Assembly: GCA_036337035.1 (NCBI GenBank)
Contig: JAYZFC010000005.1
Location: 62,001 to 126,000 of the forward strand
Direction of reading: 5' to 3'
DNA from: TMED78 sp036337035
GTDB taxonomy: Bacteria > Pseudomonadota > Gammaproteobacteria > Steroidobacterales > Rariloculaceae
Length of the DNA stretch: 64,000 bases
A program made the translations under genes and the position numbers. This document shows positions 46,328-56,117 of the stretch, one piece after another (the stretch's first letter is position 1; each line of letters starts with the position of its first letter). Below the pieces are notes generated by a model. That model searched no databases. It saw only the letters and a program-made list of their open reading frames with translations, and was not told where the DNA came from.

Positions 46328-47257
46328 TCAAATTTTTTGATATAGCAATAAATCGTCGTTATTAGCCACATACTCTTCTAGATATTCCTTATAAAAAGTT
46401 ATTAGTTTTTTTGTGTACTCTCCTCCTCCCCGAGGAAAATTGATTACATTGTCTTCTGATAACTGGAGAGATATTACTGGCATAATACCTCTAGTAGAGC
46501 TGGTAATAAAACATTCAGTTGCCAAATCTAATTCTTCAAGCTCTAAATCAATTTCAATATTAGCTATATTATTATCTGAACAAATTTTATGTATAGCATT
46601 CTTAGTGATTCCTCTAAGGTTACCGCTTAATTCTGATGGTGTTACAATTCTATCATCAATAACAAAAAAAATATTGCTGCTTGAAGATTCAGTTATATAT
46701 CCGCTCTCATTAAGCATCAAGCAATCATCAGCACCAAGTTGTCTCGAGTGCATCAAACCTAAAATATTATTAAGATAATTTCCTCCTTTGATATTTGGAT
46801 TAAGAGAATTAGTTGAGTTTCTCTTAATTCTAGGAATTGCCAATTTAATTCCTTCATCATAAAAAATTTTAGGATAATGCCTAACTTTTTTAGCCATTAT
46901 AATAAGTTTAGATTCTAGGCTAGCATCAGGAAATAAATCTATATCTCCTTCTCCTCTGCTCATTATATAGCGAATATAGAAATCTATATTTCTTGGTAAT
47001 GAATCTAATGAAAATAATTTTTTAATCTCAAAAAATAATTCTTCTTTTGATATTTTAATATCTAAATTAATTAGTTTTGCAGAATTATTAAATCTATCCC
47101 AATGCTCATCAAAGAACAAAGGTATTCCTTCTGTAGTTGTTAAAACCTCATAAATTGAGTCACCATATAAAAAACCCCTATCCATTATAGAAATATGAGC
47201 TTTCTCGATGCTACTAACTATGCCATTTACATTGGCTATACCATTAAAATACTTCAT
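46328..47257 (-). CDS. dat: Class IV aminotransferase, probably D-amino acid transaminase
   Basis: PLP-dependent fold-type IV aminotransferase, 309 aa. Family marks are MDRGFLYGDSIYEVL near residue 26, the lysine in NIKGGNYLNNILG, LNESGYITESSSSNIFF, and TSSTRGIMPV. The D-alanine transaminase assignment follows from the neighbours: it sits in the dacA-ybeD-lipB cell-wall/lipoate unit, where a D-alanine transaminase is often encoded. Branched-chain aminotransferase or 4-amino-4-deoxychorismate lyase are alternatives. The start overlaps the lipB stop by four bases. Confidence 0.75.
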   Translation of the reverse strand: MKYFNGIANVNGIVSSIEKAHISIMDRGFLYGDSIYEVLTTTEGIPLFFDEHWDRFNNSAKLINLDIKISKEELFFEIKKLFSLDSLPRNIDFYIRYIMSRGEGDIDLFPDASLESKLIIMAKKVRHYPKIFYDEGIKLAIPRIKRNSTNSLNPNIKGGNYLNNILGLMHSRQLGADDCLMLNESGYITESSSSNIFFVIDDRIVTPSELSGNLRGITKNAIHKICSDNNIANIEIDLELEELDLATECFITSSTRGIMPVISLQLSEDNVINFPRGGGEYTKKLITFYKEYLEEYVANNDDLLLYQKI

Positions 47258-47874
47258 CGTTTTTTATAATTAAATTCATAATTGATCTCTTTTTCTATCA
47301 TTTTTGAAACTAATTTTTTATTACTAATTGAACATAAATCTTTAAGCTGTGTAACCTCAAGGCCTTCATAACCACATGGATTAATCATAAAGAAAGGCTG
47401 AGTATCCATATCAATATTCAAAGAAAAGCCATGATAAGAACAATGTTTCCTAATTCTTAAACCTATTGCTGCAAGTTTCTTATCTTTAACATAAACACCC
47501 GGGGCTGACCTTTTTCCTTCTGCTTTTATTCCAAAATTTTTTACTACGCCAATAATTATATTCTCTATTGATGTAACAAATTTTCTAACACTAATGCCTA
47601 ATCTTTTTAAATCAAACATCATATATACTACTAGTTGTCCAGGGCCATGATATGTTACTTGGCCTCCTCTATCTAGCTCTAAAATCGGAATATTGCTTGA
47701 TTCTAATATATGTGTAGCATCTGAATTCATTCCCATCGTAAACACTGGATGGTGTTCGACAAACCAGATTTCATCCTTTGTATTTTGATCTCTATTTTCG
47801 GTAAATATCTTCATCTCCTGCCAAACTGAATAGAGAGGCCTTTTACCTAAATATTTGAAAATTAAACTTTTCAC
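47254..47874 (-). CDS. lipB: Octanoyl transferase LipB
   Basis: Moves the octanoyl group from acyl carrier protein to lipoyl domains, the first step of lipoic acid synthesis. The motif block is ELDRGGQVTYHGPGQLVVY, the catalytic Lys is in KLAAIGLRIR and the catalytic Cys in INPCGYEGL. Length 206 aa. The usual downstream lipA (lipoyl synthase) is absent from the window, its place being taken by the aminotransferase. Confidence 0.95.
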   Translation of the reverse strand: MKSLIFKYLGKRPLYSVWQEMKIFTENRDQNTKDEIWFVEHHPVFTMGMNSDATHILESSNIPILELDRGGQVTYHGPGQLVVYMMFDLKRLGISVRKFVTSIENIIIGVVKNFGIKAEGKRSAPGVYVKDKKLAAIGLRIRKHCSYHGFSLNIDMDTQPFFMINPCGYEGLEVTQLKDLCSISNKKLVSKMIEKEINYEFNYKKR

Positions 47875-48134
47875 AAAACCATCGTAATTTTATCTGAAGC
47901 AGATAATTGAGTGAAAATTTTATCGATATGCTTTCTATTAATTGCTCTAACATTAATAGTAATACTTATATATTTATTAGTAGAACTAACATTTTCATTA
48001 ATTACACTCACTTCTGGTTTTTTGCAAAATGAAAAAATTATATCTAAAACATGGGATTTAAAATCATTTGTTTTAAGCCCTATCACTTTTATAGGAATAT
48101 CGCATGGGAATACTATAAGCTCTTCTGTTGACAT
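47871..48134 (-). CDS. ybeD: DUF493/YbeD family protein
   Basis: Small 87 aa alpha-beta protein of the YbeD (DUF493) family. FPCDIPIKVIGLK near the N-terminus and the ITINVRAINRKHIDKIFTQL helix-strand pattern are characteristic. It is found between dacA and lipB across gammaproteobacteria and may regulate lipoylation, which is not proven. The stop overlaps the lipB start by four bases. Confidence 0.88.
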   Translation of the reverse strand: MSTEELIVFPCDIPIKVIGLKTNDFKSHVLDIIFSFCKKPEVSVINENVSSTNKYISITINVRAINRKHIDKIFTQLSASDKITMVL

Positions 48135-48145
48135 AGAATATAGAA

Positions 48146-49279
48146 TCAGTTAGTCCAAAGATAAAATTGATCTTTTATCCTCTCCCATAAACCTGCTTCA
48201 GCTACTTGAAACATCGTTCTTAATGGAAATGTTACTAAACTATCCTCATCTAAAAGAATCTCAACTTCACCAACTTCTAAATTTTCCTCAATTGGAGCCT
48301 TTAGCTCTTGATTATAGTTTATAAAAGCTGAAAGTGAATTAAAACTGCCTCTAGGAACTGTAAGATAAATATCTTGATCGACAGCTAGTGCTACCTCCTT
48401 AGGGTTCCCGCCCCAAACCCTTGCTAATGCTATTTCCTCATTTTGGCTGTACAACTTATGAGTTTCAAAAAAACGAAAACCAAAATTAAGAAGGGATAGG
48501 CTTGCTTCAGCTCTAGAATCTGTATTATCCATTCCCATTACCACAGATATTAACCTCATATCCGATCTCTCAGCTGAACTTACTAAGCAATAGCCTGCAT
48601 TTTCAGTATAGCCAGTTTTTAATCCATCAACTGTATCGTCTCTCCACAATAATAGATTACGATTGTATTGCCTAATATTATTAAATGTAAATTCTTTCTC
48701 TGAATACCAACTATAGTATTCAGGAAAATTTTTTATTAAAGCTTGACTTAGAATAGCTACATCTTTAGTAGAAACATATTGATTTTCTGCTGGCAAACCA
48801 GTTGAATTGCTAAAATAACTATTATCCATTTCTAAAATGGAGGCGTAATGATTCATTAAATTGACAAACATCTCCTCTGAACCAGCTACATATTCTGCTA
48901 GTGCAACACTAGCATCATTACCAGACTGTATTATCATACCTTTTAGTAAATCTAAGACTGAAACATAAGTATCTACTTCAATAAACATTCTTGAGCCTTC
49001 CGTTCTCCATGCTTTCTCACTAATTAAAACTTCATCTTCTAAAGATATTTGCCCATTCCTTAATGCATTAAAAACAACATATGCAGTCATAAGCTTAGTA
49101 ATGCTTGCGGGCTCAACCCTCTCGTCAGAGTTAGACTGGGCTATTACTTCGCTACTATATGCATCAATAACAATAAAGCTAGAAGCTCCTATTTGAGGGG
49201 GTGATGGTATTGGAAAATCAGCTGAAAAAGATATTCCAGAAATAAAAATAGAAAAAAATATTAATAGTGGAAACATCAT
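48146..49279 (-). CDS. dacA: D-alanyl-D-alanine carboxypeptidase (PBP5/6, DacA)
   Basis: Periplasmic penicillin-binding protein that trims the terminal D-Ala from peptidoglycan stems. The signal peptide ends SFSAD. The catalytic SxxK is S59-K62 in EPASITKLM, SGN is at 119-121, and the KTG triad is in DGLKTGYTE. A C-terminal beta-domain follows, and the last residues are amphipathic (GLWERIKDQFYLWTN), fitting membrane attachment. Between mltB and ybeD, in the usual order. Confidence 0.94.
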   Translation of the reverse strand: MMFPLLIFFSIFISGISFSADFPIPSPPQIGASSFIVIDAYSSEVIAQSNSDERVEPASITKLMTAYVVFNALRNGQISLEDEVLISEKAWRTEGSRMFIEVDTYVSVLDLLKGMIIQSGNDASVALAEYVAGSEEMFVNLMNHYASILEMDNSYFSNSTGLPAENQYVSTKDVAILSQALIKNFPEYYSWYSEKEFTFNNIRQYNRNLLLWRDDTVDGLKTGYTENAGYCLVSSAERSDMRLISVVMGMDNTDSRAEASLSLLNFGFRFFETHKLYSQNEEIALARVWGGNPKEVALAVDQDIYLTVPRGSFNSLSAFINYNQELKAPIEENLEVGEVEILLDEDSLVTFPLRTMFQVAEAGLWERIKDQFYLWTN

Positions 49280-49303
49280 AAATGGCTCCTTAAAGATTTA
49301 AAA

Positions 49304-50308
49304 TTATTTGTTAGTAAATTCAAATTGAGTTTTTATAGCCTCAGCTAACTGATAAGTTGCCATAGCATATTTCTCACTTCGATTATACCTCGTTATCACA
49401 TAAAAGTTTCTAAAACCAATCCAATACTCAATACCCTCATCTCCACTAAGAATTACAGGAGTAACAGGGGAATCTACAGGCAAATCAGAAGAAAATACAT
49501 ACCCTTCAGCGTGGAGAGACTCAATAGTATCTTCTAGAACAAGAGAGTTACTTTCTACAGAAACATTATTATCATTAGAAAAATATGCTTTTTCAAAAAT
49601 AGGGCCATTTTTTTGCCACCCATGGACAGAAAAATAGTTGCAAATACTAGATATTATATCTGGAAGACTATTCCAAAGATCTCTTTTTCCATCTCCATCT
49701 CCATCTACAGCATATGCTCTATAGCTAGATGAGATGAATTGGCTATTGCCCATCGCACCTGCATAAGATCCACGAACTAAAAAAGGATCAATCTCCTCCT
49801 CTCTAGTAAGTAGTAAAAAGCTCTCTAGCTCATTTAAGAAGAATTGAGATCTTGGTGGGTATGCAAAAGCTAGTGTAAACAAAGAATCTAAGACAGAATA
49901 TTCACCAGTATATCGCCCGTAATATGTCTCTATACCTAAAATTGAAACAATAATTTCTGGAGGAATATCATAAGATTGAGAAACTGAAGAAATTATTTCA
50001 TAGTTTTCTAACCAAAAATCTACCCCTAACTCTATCCTTCTATCTGTTAGGAAAATATCCTTATATTCATACCAAGGAATTACTCGTTCAGCTGGATTAG
50101 AGATAGAGTCTAAAACTCCATGAAGAATTTCTACATCATTAAAAATAATATCAAGCTCATCTTTTTTAAAATTATAATTTTCTACCATATGTTCAATAAA
50201 ATTATTTTTATAATTATCTATTTTTATCAAGTCTATCTCTTGTGAAAAGCTACAATTAAAAGAAAAAATCCAGACGAGAAAAATATAAAATATTTTATAT
50301 GCACGCAT
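49304..50308 (-). CDS. mltB: Lytic murein transglycosylase B
   Basis: Exolytic peptidoglycan transglycosylase of the MltB/Slt family 3, 334 aa. It has a signal peptide; the lipobox of many MltB proteins is not clear (FNCSFS at 18-23 is a weak match). The catalytic Glu is E127 in GIETYYGRY. The blocks FAYPPRSQFFLNEL, GAMGNSQFISSSYRAYAVDGDGDG and WNSLPDIISSICNYF are diagnostic. Between rodA and dacA. Confidence 0.92.
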   Translation of the reverse strand: MRAYKIFYIFLVWIFSFNCSFSQEIDLIKIDNYKNNFIEHMVENYNFKKDELDIIFNDVEILHGVLDSISNPAERVIPWYEYKDIFLTDRRIELGVDFWLENYEIISSVSQSYDIPPEIIVSILGIETYYGRYTGEYSVLDSLFTLAFAYPPRSQFFLNELESFLLLTREEEIDPFLVRGSYAGAMGNSQFISSSYRAYAVDGDGDGKRDLWNSLPDIISSICNYFSVHGWQKNGPIFEKAYFSNDNNVSVESNSLVLEDTIESLHAEGYVFSSDLPVDSPVTPVILSGDEGIEYWIGFRNFYVITRYNRSEKYAMATYQLAEAIKTQFEFTNK

Positions 50309-50312
50309 TATA

Positions 50313-51395
50313 TTACCTTAATAAATTTTTATGTTTATGGATAGAAACAATCATGCCTAAAGTTATCATTAAAGCTAACATAGATGTTCCTCCTGTACTT
50401 ATTAGAGGCAAAGTAACCCCCACTACAGGCAATATTCCGCAAACCATCCCTGCATTAATAAAAACATAAAAGAAAAAAGTAAGGCTTAGTGCTCCTGACA
50501 ATAGTCTATTAAATGTTCCACTTGCCTGAGATGAAATCCAAACACATCTACCTACTAGAATTAAATACATACACAAGAGAGATAAGAGACCTAAAAATCC
50601 AAATTCCTCTCCAGCCACAGCAAAAATAAAATCTGTTGATCTCTCAGGCAGAAATTCTAAATGACTTTGAGAACCATTAAGCCAGCCTTTACCAAATAAG
50701 CCTCCTGAACCTAAAGCGATCTTAGACTGAATAATATTATAACCTGAACCAAGAGGATCGCTTCCTGGGCTTAAAAAAGTTAGTACCCTTGCACGTTGAT
50801 AATCTTGCATAAAATACCAAAATACTGGTGCACATCCAATCAACATAGAAGTTAGCATAAAAATAATCTTTTTACTTACACCAGTTAAAAAAAGTGTAAA
50901 AGCTCCAGCAATGAAAACCAAAACTGCTGTACCTAAATCTGGCTGCACCATAATTAGAGCAGAAGGAATAATTATAATGAATATTATAGCTAAAACTTGA
51001 TTTAAATTTGGAGGTAAGCTTTTTTCATGCATATACCAAGCTATCATCATTGGTACTACAAATTTTAATAGCTCTGAAGGTTGAATAGTTAAAATACCAA
51101 AATTTAGCCATCTTTGTGCACCTTGACCCACCATACCAGAAAACATAACAAAAACTAATAAAGTAATAGAAAAACCAAAAATCCAAGGTGTAAATATTCT
51201 AAAGTAAGTTGGGGATACTTGCGAAATAAGAAAAAATGAAGAAAAAGCAATGAATAACTTAACTCCTTGTCTAAATATTAAAGCCTGATTGCCATCAACT
51301 GCGCTATAAAAGATAAAAAAACCATATAAAGCAATCAAGAAAGACATAACTAATATAGTTTTATCCATTGCTATATTTAGATTCTTTATAACCAT
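50313..51395 (-). CDS. rodA: Peptidoglycan glycosyltransferase RodA
   Basis: SEDS-family membrane glycosyltransferase that builds the lateral cell wall with PBP2. About ten membrane segments over 360 aa. The SEDS marks are GAQRWLNFGILTIQPSELLK, LVMVQPDLGTA-like IMVQPDLGTAVLVF, FLPERSTDFIFAVAGEEFG and GVTLPLISTGGTS. Between mrdA and mltB with four bases on each side. Confidence 0.96.
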   Translation of the reverse strand: MVIKNLNIAMDKTILVMSFLIALYGFFIFYSAVDGNQALIFRQGVKLFIAFSSFFLISQVSPTYFRIFTPWIFGFSITLLVFVMFSGMVGQGAQRWLNFGILTIQPSELLKFVVPMMIAWYMHEKSLPPNLNQVLAIIFIIIIPSALIMVQPDLGTAVLVFIAGAFTLFLTGVSKKIIFMLTSMLIGCAPVFWYFMQDYQRARVLTFLSPGSDPLGSGYNIIQSKIALGSGGLFGKGWLNGSQSHLEFLPERSTDFIFAVAGEEFGFLGLLSLLCMYLILVGRCVWISSQASGTFNRLLSGALSLTFFFYVFINAGMVCGILPVVGVTLPLISTGGTSMLALMITLGMIVSIHKHKNLLR

Positions 51396-51399
51396 TTTA

Positions 51400-53304
51400 T
51401 CAATTTAATTGCTTCTCATTAAAATAATAATCTAAAATCTTTCTTGCTATTGGTACAGCTTGTAGTGAGCTACTTCCCATATTTTCGACAATAACGGATA
51501 TTGATATTTCAGGTTTATCATAGGGTGCAAAAGCCATAAAAATACCATGATCTCTGAGATGCTCCTCTAATTCCTCCTCTTCATAAAACTCGTCTTGACC
51601 GACAGAAAAAACCTGAATAGTCCCAGTTTTTCCAGCAACTGAATAATTAACGTCATTCATAACTGTAAAAGATGTTCCTCTTTGATCAATAACAACATCT
51701 CTCATTGCTTCACGTACATAATCCCAGTGTTCGTCTCTAATATTTATTATTTTACTTTCCTCTCTAGGAATTAGTTCTATTTCTCCAGTCAAATTATCTT
51801 CATAACCAATAATTAACCTTGGTTTAAAACCTACACCTTTATTAGCTATTATTGAATTAGCAAATGCAATTTGTATTGGAGTAGCTAAAGTAAACCCTTG
51901 GCCTATACCTGTAATAACAGTTTCTCCTGGGTACCAAATCTTATCTGAAAAATTATTAAAATTTCTCTCTTTCCACTCACGTGAAGGAACAATACCTTTT
52001 GCATCATTAGAAAAATCTAAATCTAAATTCTCACCAAAACCAAACAATCTAAGATAATTATTTATACCTTCAATGCCCATATTAATTGCTAATTCATAAA
52101 AAAATACATCGCAGGACTCAACTATTGCTTGGTGAAGATTTATAGAACCATGTCCTGAAATTTTCCAATCTCTGTATCTATGATCTTGATTGGGTAAAAC
52201 AAAAAAACCACTGCAGACTGGCCTTGTATCATCATCAATTAAGTTACTGTCTAAAGCGCCTAAACCAAGAAAAGGTTTTACTATTGATCCTGGAGGGTAA
52301 GTACCTAACAAAGCTCTATTAAAAAGAGGCTTATCTGTATCATTACTTAGTTGAGAAAAACCTTCTACGCTAATACCTTGGGCTAGTAAGTTTAAATTGT
52401 ATGAAGGAGAGCTAACTATTGCAAGAATGTCACCTGTATTTGAATTTAAAACCACCACAGCACCCCTTAGGTCTCCCATAGCATTCTCAGATATCCTTTG
52501 TAAGTCGGCATCAATTGAAGTAATAATATTCTTGCCTGGCTTGGGAAGCTTATAAGAAAATTCTGTATTAAATGCTTGTGTTAGGGATGATGCATCAGTA
52601 TATAGCTCATCTTGAAGAACTCTACCCTGTGCATTAACAACTTCATGATGATATCCAGATGATCCAAATAGTTGATTTTCATAATTTTTTTCTATTCCTA
52701 TTTTACCAATTACAGAAGTAGCAGCATATTGAGATACATCTATGTTCCTTAATTCATCTATAGAAATAGAAGAGACATATCCTATAGCATGAGCTGCTAA
52801 TTGATTATGAGGGTAGTATCTTGATAAACCCTCTCTAATATTTACACCAGGAAATTGATGTCTTCTCACTGAAAATATGGCTAACTGATCTTCTGATAAA
52901 TCTGAAATAACAATAGGTTCAAATTGCCTATGTGAAGAAATTAAATTTTTTAATCTTGGCTTATATGATTCATCAATAAGTTTTAATCCTATAAGCCTGT
53001 CAAGAGTAAAATCTAAATCATTAACTTCTTCAGGAGTTAGTACTAATTCCCAATTAGGAATATTATCTGCTAGAATAATTCCATTTCGATCTTTAATTAA
53101 TCCTCTTGTTGGAGCTAAAGGCTGTAATTTTAGTCTATTACCTTGTGATAAATCTGTAAACTCTTGGTATTCTAATATTTGTAATTTATAAAGTTGATTA
53201 ACTAATATTAATGCAAAAAAAATTGTTAAAATAGATAAAACAATTAATCTAGAAATAAATAATTTATTTTCTTTCCACTCATCCTTTAAGGTGTTTGAAT
53301 CCAT
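51400..53304 (-). CDS. mrdA: Penicillin-binding protein 2
   Basis: Elongation-specific transpeptidase, 634 aa. An N-terminal anchor spans about residues 18-40, followed by the dimerisation domain and the transpeptidase domain with catalytic Ser in PPGSIVKPF (SxxK), the SCD motif in ESCDVFFYE, and KTGT in SVAGKTGT. Partner of RodA, encoded next. Between mreD and rodA, only a few bases from each. Confidence 0.95.
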   Translation of the reverse strand: MDSNTLKDEWKENKLFISRLIVLSILTIFFALILVNQLYKLQILEYQEFTDLSQGNRLKLQPLAPTRGLIKDRNGIILADNIPNWELVLTPEEVNDLDFTLDRLIGLKLIDESYKPRLKNLISSHRQFEPIVISDLSEDQLAIFSVRRHQFPGVNIREGLSRYYPHNQLAAHAIGYVSSISIDELRNIDVSQYAATSVIGKIGIEKNYENQLFGSSGYHHEVVNAQGRVLQDELYTDASSLTQAFNTEFSYKLPKPGKNIITSIDADLQRISENAMGDLRGAVVVLNSNTGDILAIVSSPSYNLNLLAQGISVEGFSQLSNDTDKPLFNRALLGTYPPGSIVKPFLGLGALDSNLIDDDTRPVCSGFFVLPNQDHRYRDWKISGHGSINLHQAIVESCDVFFYELAINMGIEGINNYLRLFGFGENLDLDFSNDAKGIVPSREWKERNFNNFSDKIWYPGETVITGIGQGFTLATPIQIAFANSIIANKGVGFKPRLIIGYEDNLTGEIELIPREESKIINIRDEHWDYVREAMRDVVIDQRGTSFTVMNDVNYSVAGKTGTIQVFSVGQDEFYEEEELEEHLRDHGIFMAFAPYDKPEISISVIVENMGSSSLQAVPIARKILDYYFNEKQLN

Positions 53305-53307
53305 TTT

Positions 53308-53784
53308 CTAAATCCTATTGCTAATGTCATCTCTTAATTTTGGAATATATCTTAGTATTATAGGCCATACTAGCATGCTAGAAAATATAGGAAAAATTCT
53401 CTCAGAAACAGGTACATTGTTTGATAATACTCCATCAATCCAAAAGAGTATAAATTCATAGATAATCAGCATAATAATGATAAATAAGTTTAACTGCCAG
53501 AGAGGAAAAACTCTAACAATTAAATTTAACCTCAAACAAATCGTTACCGTTACTAATAAAGATAGAGCATGCTGACCTAGGAGAGAGCCCGAAAGCAAAT
53601 CTAGAATTATTCCAAATGCTAGTGCTAAAAATAAACCTATTTTTTCTGGATGCATTATTGAAAAGAAAAATAAAATTAAAGGTATCCACTCTGGCATAGC
53701 GATTTGTAGAAAATCGGGAAGAGGAATTATCGAAAAAACAAAAGCTATTAGAAATAAAATTGATATAAAAAAACTATCTTTCAT
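53308..53784 (-). CDS. mreD: Rod shape-determining protein MreD
   Basis: Small inner-membrane protein (158 aa) with about five hydrophobic segments, part of the MreBCD-RodA-PBP2 elongasome. The PEWIPLILFFFSIMHPEKIG segment and FGIILDLLSGSLLGQHAL match MreD. Short and poorly conserved, but position between mreC and mrdA makes the call secure. Confidence 0.92.
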   Translation of the reverse strand: MKDSFFISILFLIAFVFSIIPLPDFLQIAMPEWIPLILFFFSIMHPEKIGLFLALAFGIILDLLSGSLLGQHALSLLVTVTICLRLNLIVRVFPLWQLNLFIIIMLIIYEFILFWIDGVLSNNVPVSERIFPIFSSMLVWPIILRYIPKLRDDISNRI

Positions 53785-53794
53785 TATTTTTTAC

Positions 53795-54637
53795 TCAATT
53801 TATTGATGGCCAAATTAGAATAACCTCTGTATCTCTATCTAACTGAGCTGCGGGAGCGATGATAATTCTTGAGAAAGATCTTTCTGGTGCAATATTAATC
53901 TCGGTAACATGTCCAACTGGATAGCCTGATGGGAAGACGCCCCCTAAGCCAGAGGTAACAACTAAATCCCCAACTTTAATATCTGATGAATTTGTCAAAT
54001 AAGGTAGCAATAAATTAGAGCTGTCGCCTGTTCCAATAGCAATAGTCCTTAAACCATTTCTATCTAATACAACTGGTATTGCGTGATCTAAGTCACTTAT
54101 TAGAAGAACTTCTGAAGTGTATGCATTTACTCTTATTATTTGTCCCACGATGCCTTGAGAATCTATTACAGCTTGCCCAAGATAAACCTCATCATTAAGG
54201 CCATGATTGATTAAAAATCTTTGCCTGTAAGGATCTAAATCAACCTTTAATGTCTCAGCTACTAATACTCTTTCTTCTAGGCGCTCTCCTGTTTGTAAAA
54301 GAGAACGTAAACGATTATTTTCTGATTCGATAGAATCTAAACGTTGTAATGCAGCTCTATTCAATAGGTTCTCTGATTTTAAAATATTATTTTCTTCAAT
54401 TAAATTAGAATGGCTAGTTAACCAATAATTGATATTGCTTATCTTTCTTAATGGATAATCAACTATCATTTGTATAGGATAAATTACTACTGACATCTTT
54501 TGGCGGAATCTATCAAGATGATCATATTTATAATCTACAATCATTAAAGAAATGCATAAAAAAAATGATATAAAAAATTTAAACCCTAGCTGCTTTCTGC
54601 TAGTAGAATCCCTATCGCCAAAAAAATAACCTAACAT
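53795..54637 (-). CDS. mreC: Rod shape-determining protein MreC
   Basis: Bitopic periplasmic scaffold of the elongasome, 280 aa. A membrane anchor at about residues 20-38 is followed by a coiled coil (about 75-115, with ENNILKSENLLNRAAL and ESENNRLRSLL) and a beta-rich domain. The motifs GLNDEVYLGQAVIDSQGIVG and LGGVFPSGYPVGHV are typical MreC. Between mreB and mreD. Confidence 0.94.
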   Translation of the reverse strand: MLGYFFGDRDSTSRKQLGFKFFISFFLCISLMIVDYKYDHLDRFRQKMSVVIYPIQMIVDYPLRKISNINYWLTSHSNLIEENNILKSENLLNRAALQRLDSIESENNRLRSLLQTGERLEERVLVAETLKVDLDPYRQRFLINHGLNDEVYLGQAVIDSQGIVGQIIRVNAYTSEVLLISDLDHAIPVVLDRNGLRTIAIGTGDSSNLLLPYLTNSSDIKVGDLVVTSGLGGVFPSGYPVGHVTEINIAPERSFSRIIIAPAAQLDRDTEVILIWPSIN

Positions 54638-54657
54638 AAACTAAAAAAATATTTTAA

Positions 54658-55704
54658 CTAATCAAGAGCAAAAGTTCCTGGTCCATAGTCATCTAATAGC
54701 TCAAGAATTCTTCCACCTCCTCTAGCAACGCAAGTTAGTGGTTCATCTGCTACAATTACTGGCACTCCAGCCTCTTCTGAAATAAGCTTATCTATATTAT
54801 GCAATAAAGCTCCCCCGCCTGTTAAAACAATACCTCTATCTGCGACATCTGATCCAAGCTCAGGAGGAGTTTGCTCTAGCGCAGCTTTAGTAGCTGATAC
54901 TATTCCCTGAAGTGGATCTTGGAGTGACTCTAGAATTTCATTGCTATTCAAAGTAAAAGATTTAGGAATACCTTCTGCCAAATTCCTTCCTTTTACTAGT
55001 ATCTCCTTAACTTCTTTTCTTGGAAAAGCTGTACCAACCTCTTTTTTTATTTTTTCCGCAGTAGCTTCGCCAATTAAAATTCCATAATTTCTTCTTACAT
55101 AGCTCATAATAGCTTCATCAAAGTGATCTCCTCCTATCCGAACTGATTCAGCGTAAACTATTCCATTTAACGATATGACAGCTATCTCAGAAGTACCCCC
55201 GCCAATATCGATTACCATTGATCCCATAGCTTCATGAACAGGTAGTCCCGCACCCACTGCTGCTGCCATTGGCTCCTCTACTAAGTACACCCTCCTAGCT
55301 CCTGCTCCTTGGGCTGACTCTCTTATAGCTCTTCTTTCCACTTGGGTAGAGCCATAAGGAACACAAACCAATACTCTAGGACTAGGTCGAAAATAGCGCT
55401 GACCATAGGCTTTTTTAATAAAATGTTGTAACATTTTTTCAGTAACACTAAAATCAGCAATAACGCCATCTTTTAATGGTCTAATAGCTGTAATATTCCC
55501 GGGAGTTCTTCCTAGCATTTCCTTGGCTTCAGCACCAACTGCCTCTAATGTCTTGCCACTAGAACGACCATTATCCTGCCTAATAGCAACTACCGAAGGT
55601 TCATCTAGAACCATGCCTTTAGACCTCAAGTAAATTAGTGTATTAGCAGTCCCAAGATCGATAGAAAGATCTTCCGAAAAATGTCCTAGAATACGCTTTA
55701 GCAT
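54658..55704 (-). CDS. mreB: Rod shape-determining protein MreB
   Basis: Bacterial actin that guides lateral wall synthesis, 348 aa. The ATPase signatures are DLGTANTLIYL (phosphate 1), MVIDIGGGTSEIAVISLNG (phosphate 2), EEPMAAAVGAGLPVHE, and GIVLTGGGALL (adenosine). The length and motif spacing are exactly MreB. First gene of a 9-gene cell-wall run, divergent from gatCAB across a 117-base gap. Confidence 0.97.
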   Translation of the reverse strand: MLKRILGHFSEDLSIDLGTANTLIYLRSKGMVLDEPSVVAIRQDNGRSSGKTLEAVGAEAKEMLGRTPGNITAIRPLKDGVIADFSVTEKMLQHFIKKAYGQRYFRPSPRVLVCVPYGSTQVERRAIRESAQGAGARRVYLVEEPMAAAVGAGLPVHEAMGSMVIDIGGGTSEIAVISLNGIVYAESVRIGGDHFDEAIMSYVRRNYGILIGEATAEKIKKEVGTAFPRKEVKEILVKGRNLAEGIPKSFTLNSNEILESLQDPLQGIVSATKAALEQTPPELGSDVADRGIVLTGGGALLHNIDKLISEEAGVPVIVADEPLTCVARGGGRILELLDDYGPGTFALD

Positions 55705-55733
55705 TTTGTCATAACCTTATACTTATATATATA

Positions 55734-55761
55734 ATTATAACTTTAACAATGGGTAGGACAA
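55734..55761 (-). promoter_or_regulatory. Candidate promoter of the mreBCD operon
   Basis: On the minus strand TTGTCC (55761-55756) precedes a perfect TATAAT (55739-55734) with a 16-base spacer, 30 bases upstream of the mreB ATG. The gap to gatC also holds TATAGT/TAAAAT-like boxes on the plus strand without a convincing -35. Confidence 0.4.
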
Positions 55762-55821
55762 TGGGCAAGCTAAGTGTATAGTAAAATACAAATAATTATT
55801 CAATTTTAAGGATCTGAGGTA

Positions 55822-56109
55822 ATGGCAATAGAGCAGCAGGATCTCAAAAAAATAGCAGAATTATCAAAAATTGAGATTTCTGAAGAAAATTTTAAAGATT
55901 TTGAGCTTAAAATAAAAAATATTATTAATTTAATAGATGAGCTAATTTCAGCAGATGTTAGCAATATCGAGCCAATGGCACATCCTCTTGATCAAAAGCA
56001 AATGCTTAGAAAAGATGCTGTAACAGAAAAAACTCAAATTGATGAGATAGAAAAGAACGCACCAGAAATTAAAGACTCTCATTATATAGTGCCTAAATTT
56101 GTAGAATAA
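55822..56109 (+). CDS. gatC: Asp/Glu-tRNA amidotransferase subunit C
   Basis: Small stabilising subunit (95 aa) of the GatCAB amidotransferase. The pattern is KKIAELSKIEISEENF near the N-terminus, then the helix and VSNIEPMAHPLD turn and the C-terminal HYIVPKFVE. It opens the gatCAB operon with gatA nine bases after it. Confidence 0.93.
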   Translation: MAIEQQDLKKIAELSKIEISEENFKDFELKIKNIINLIDELISADVSNIEPMAHPLDQKQMLRKDAVTEKTQIDEIEKNAPEIKDSHYIVPKFVE

Positions 56110-56117
56110 AAAATATT

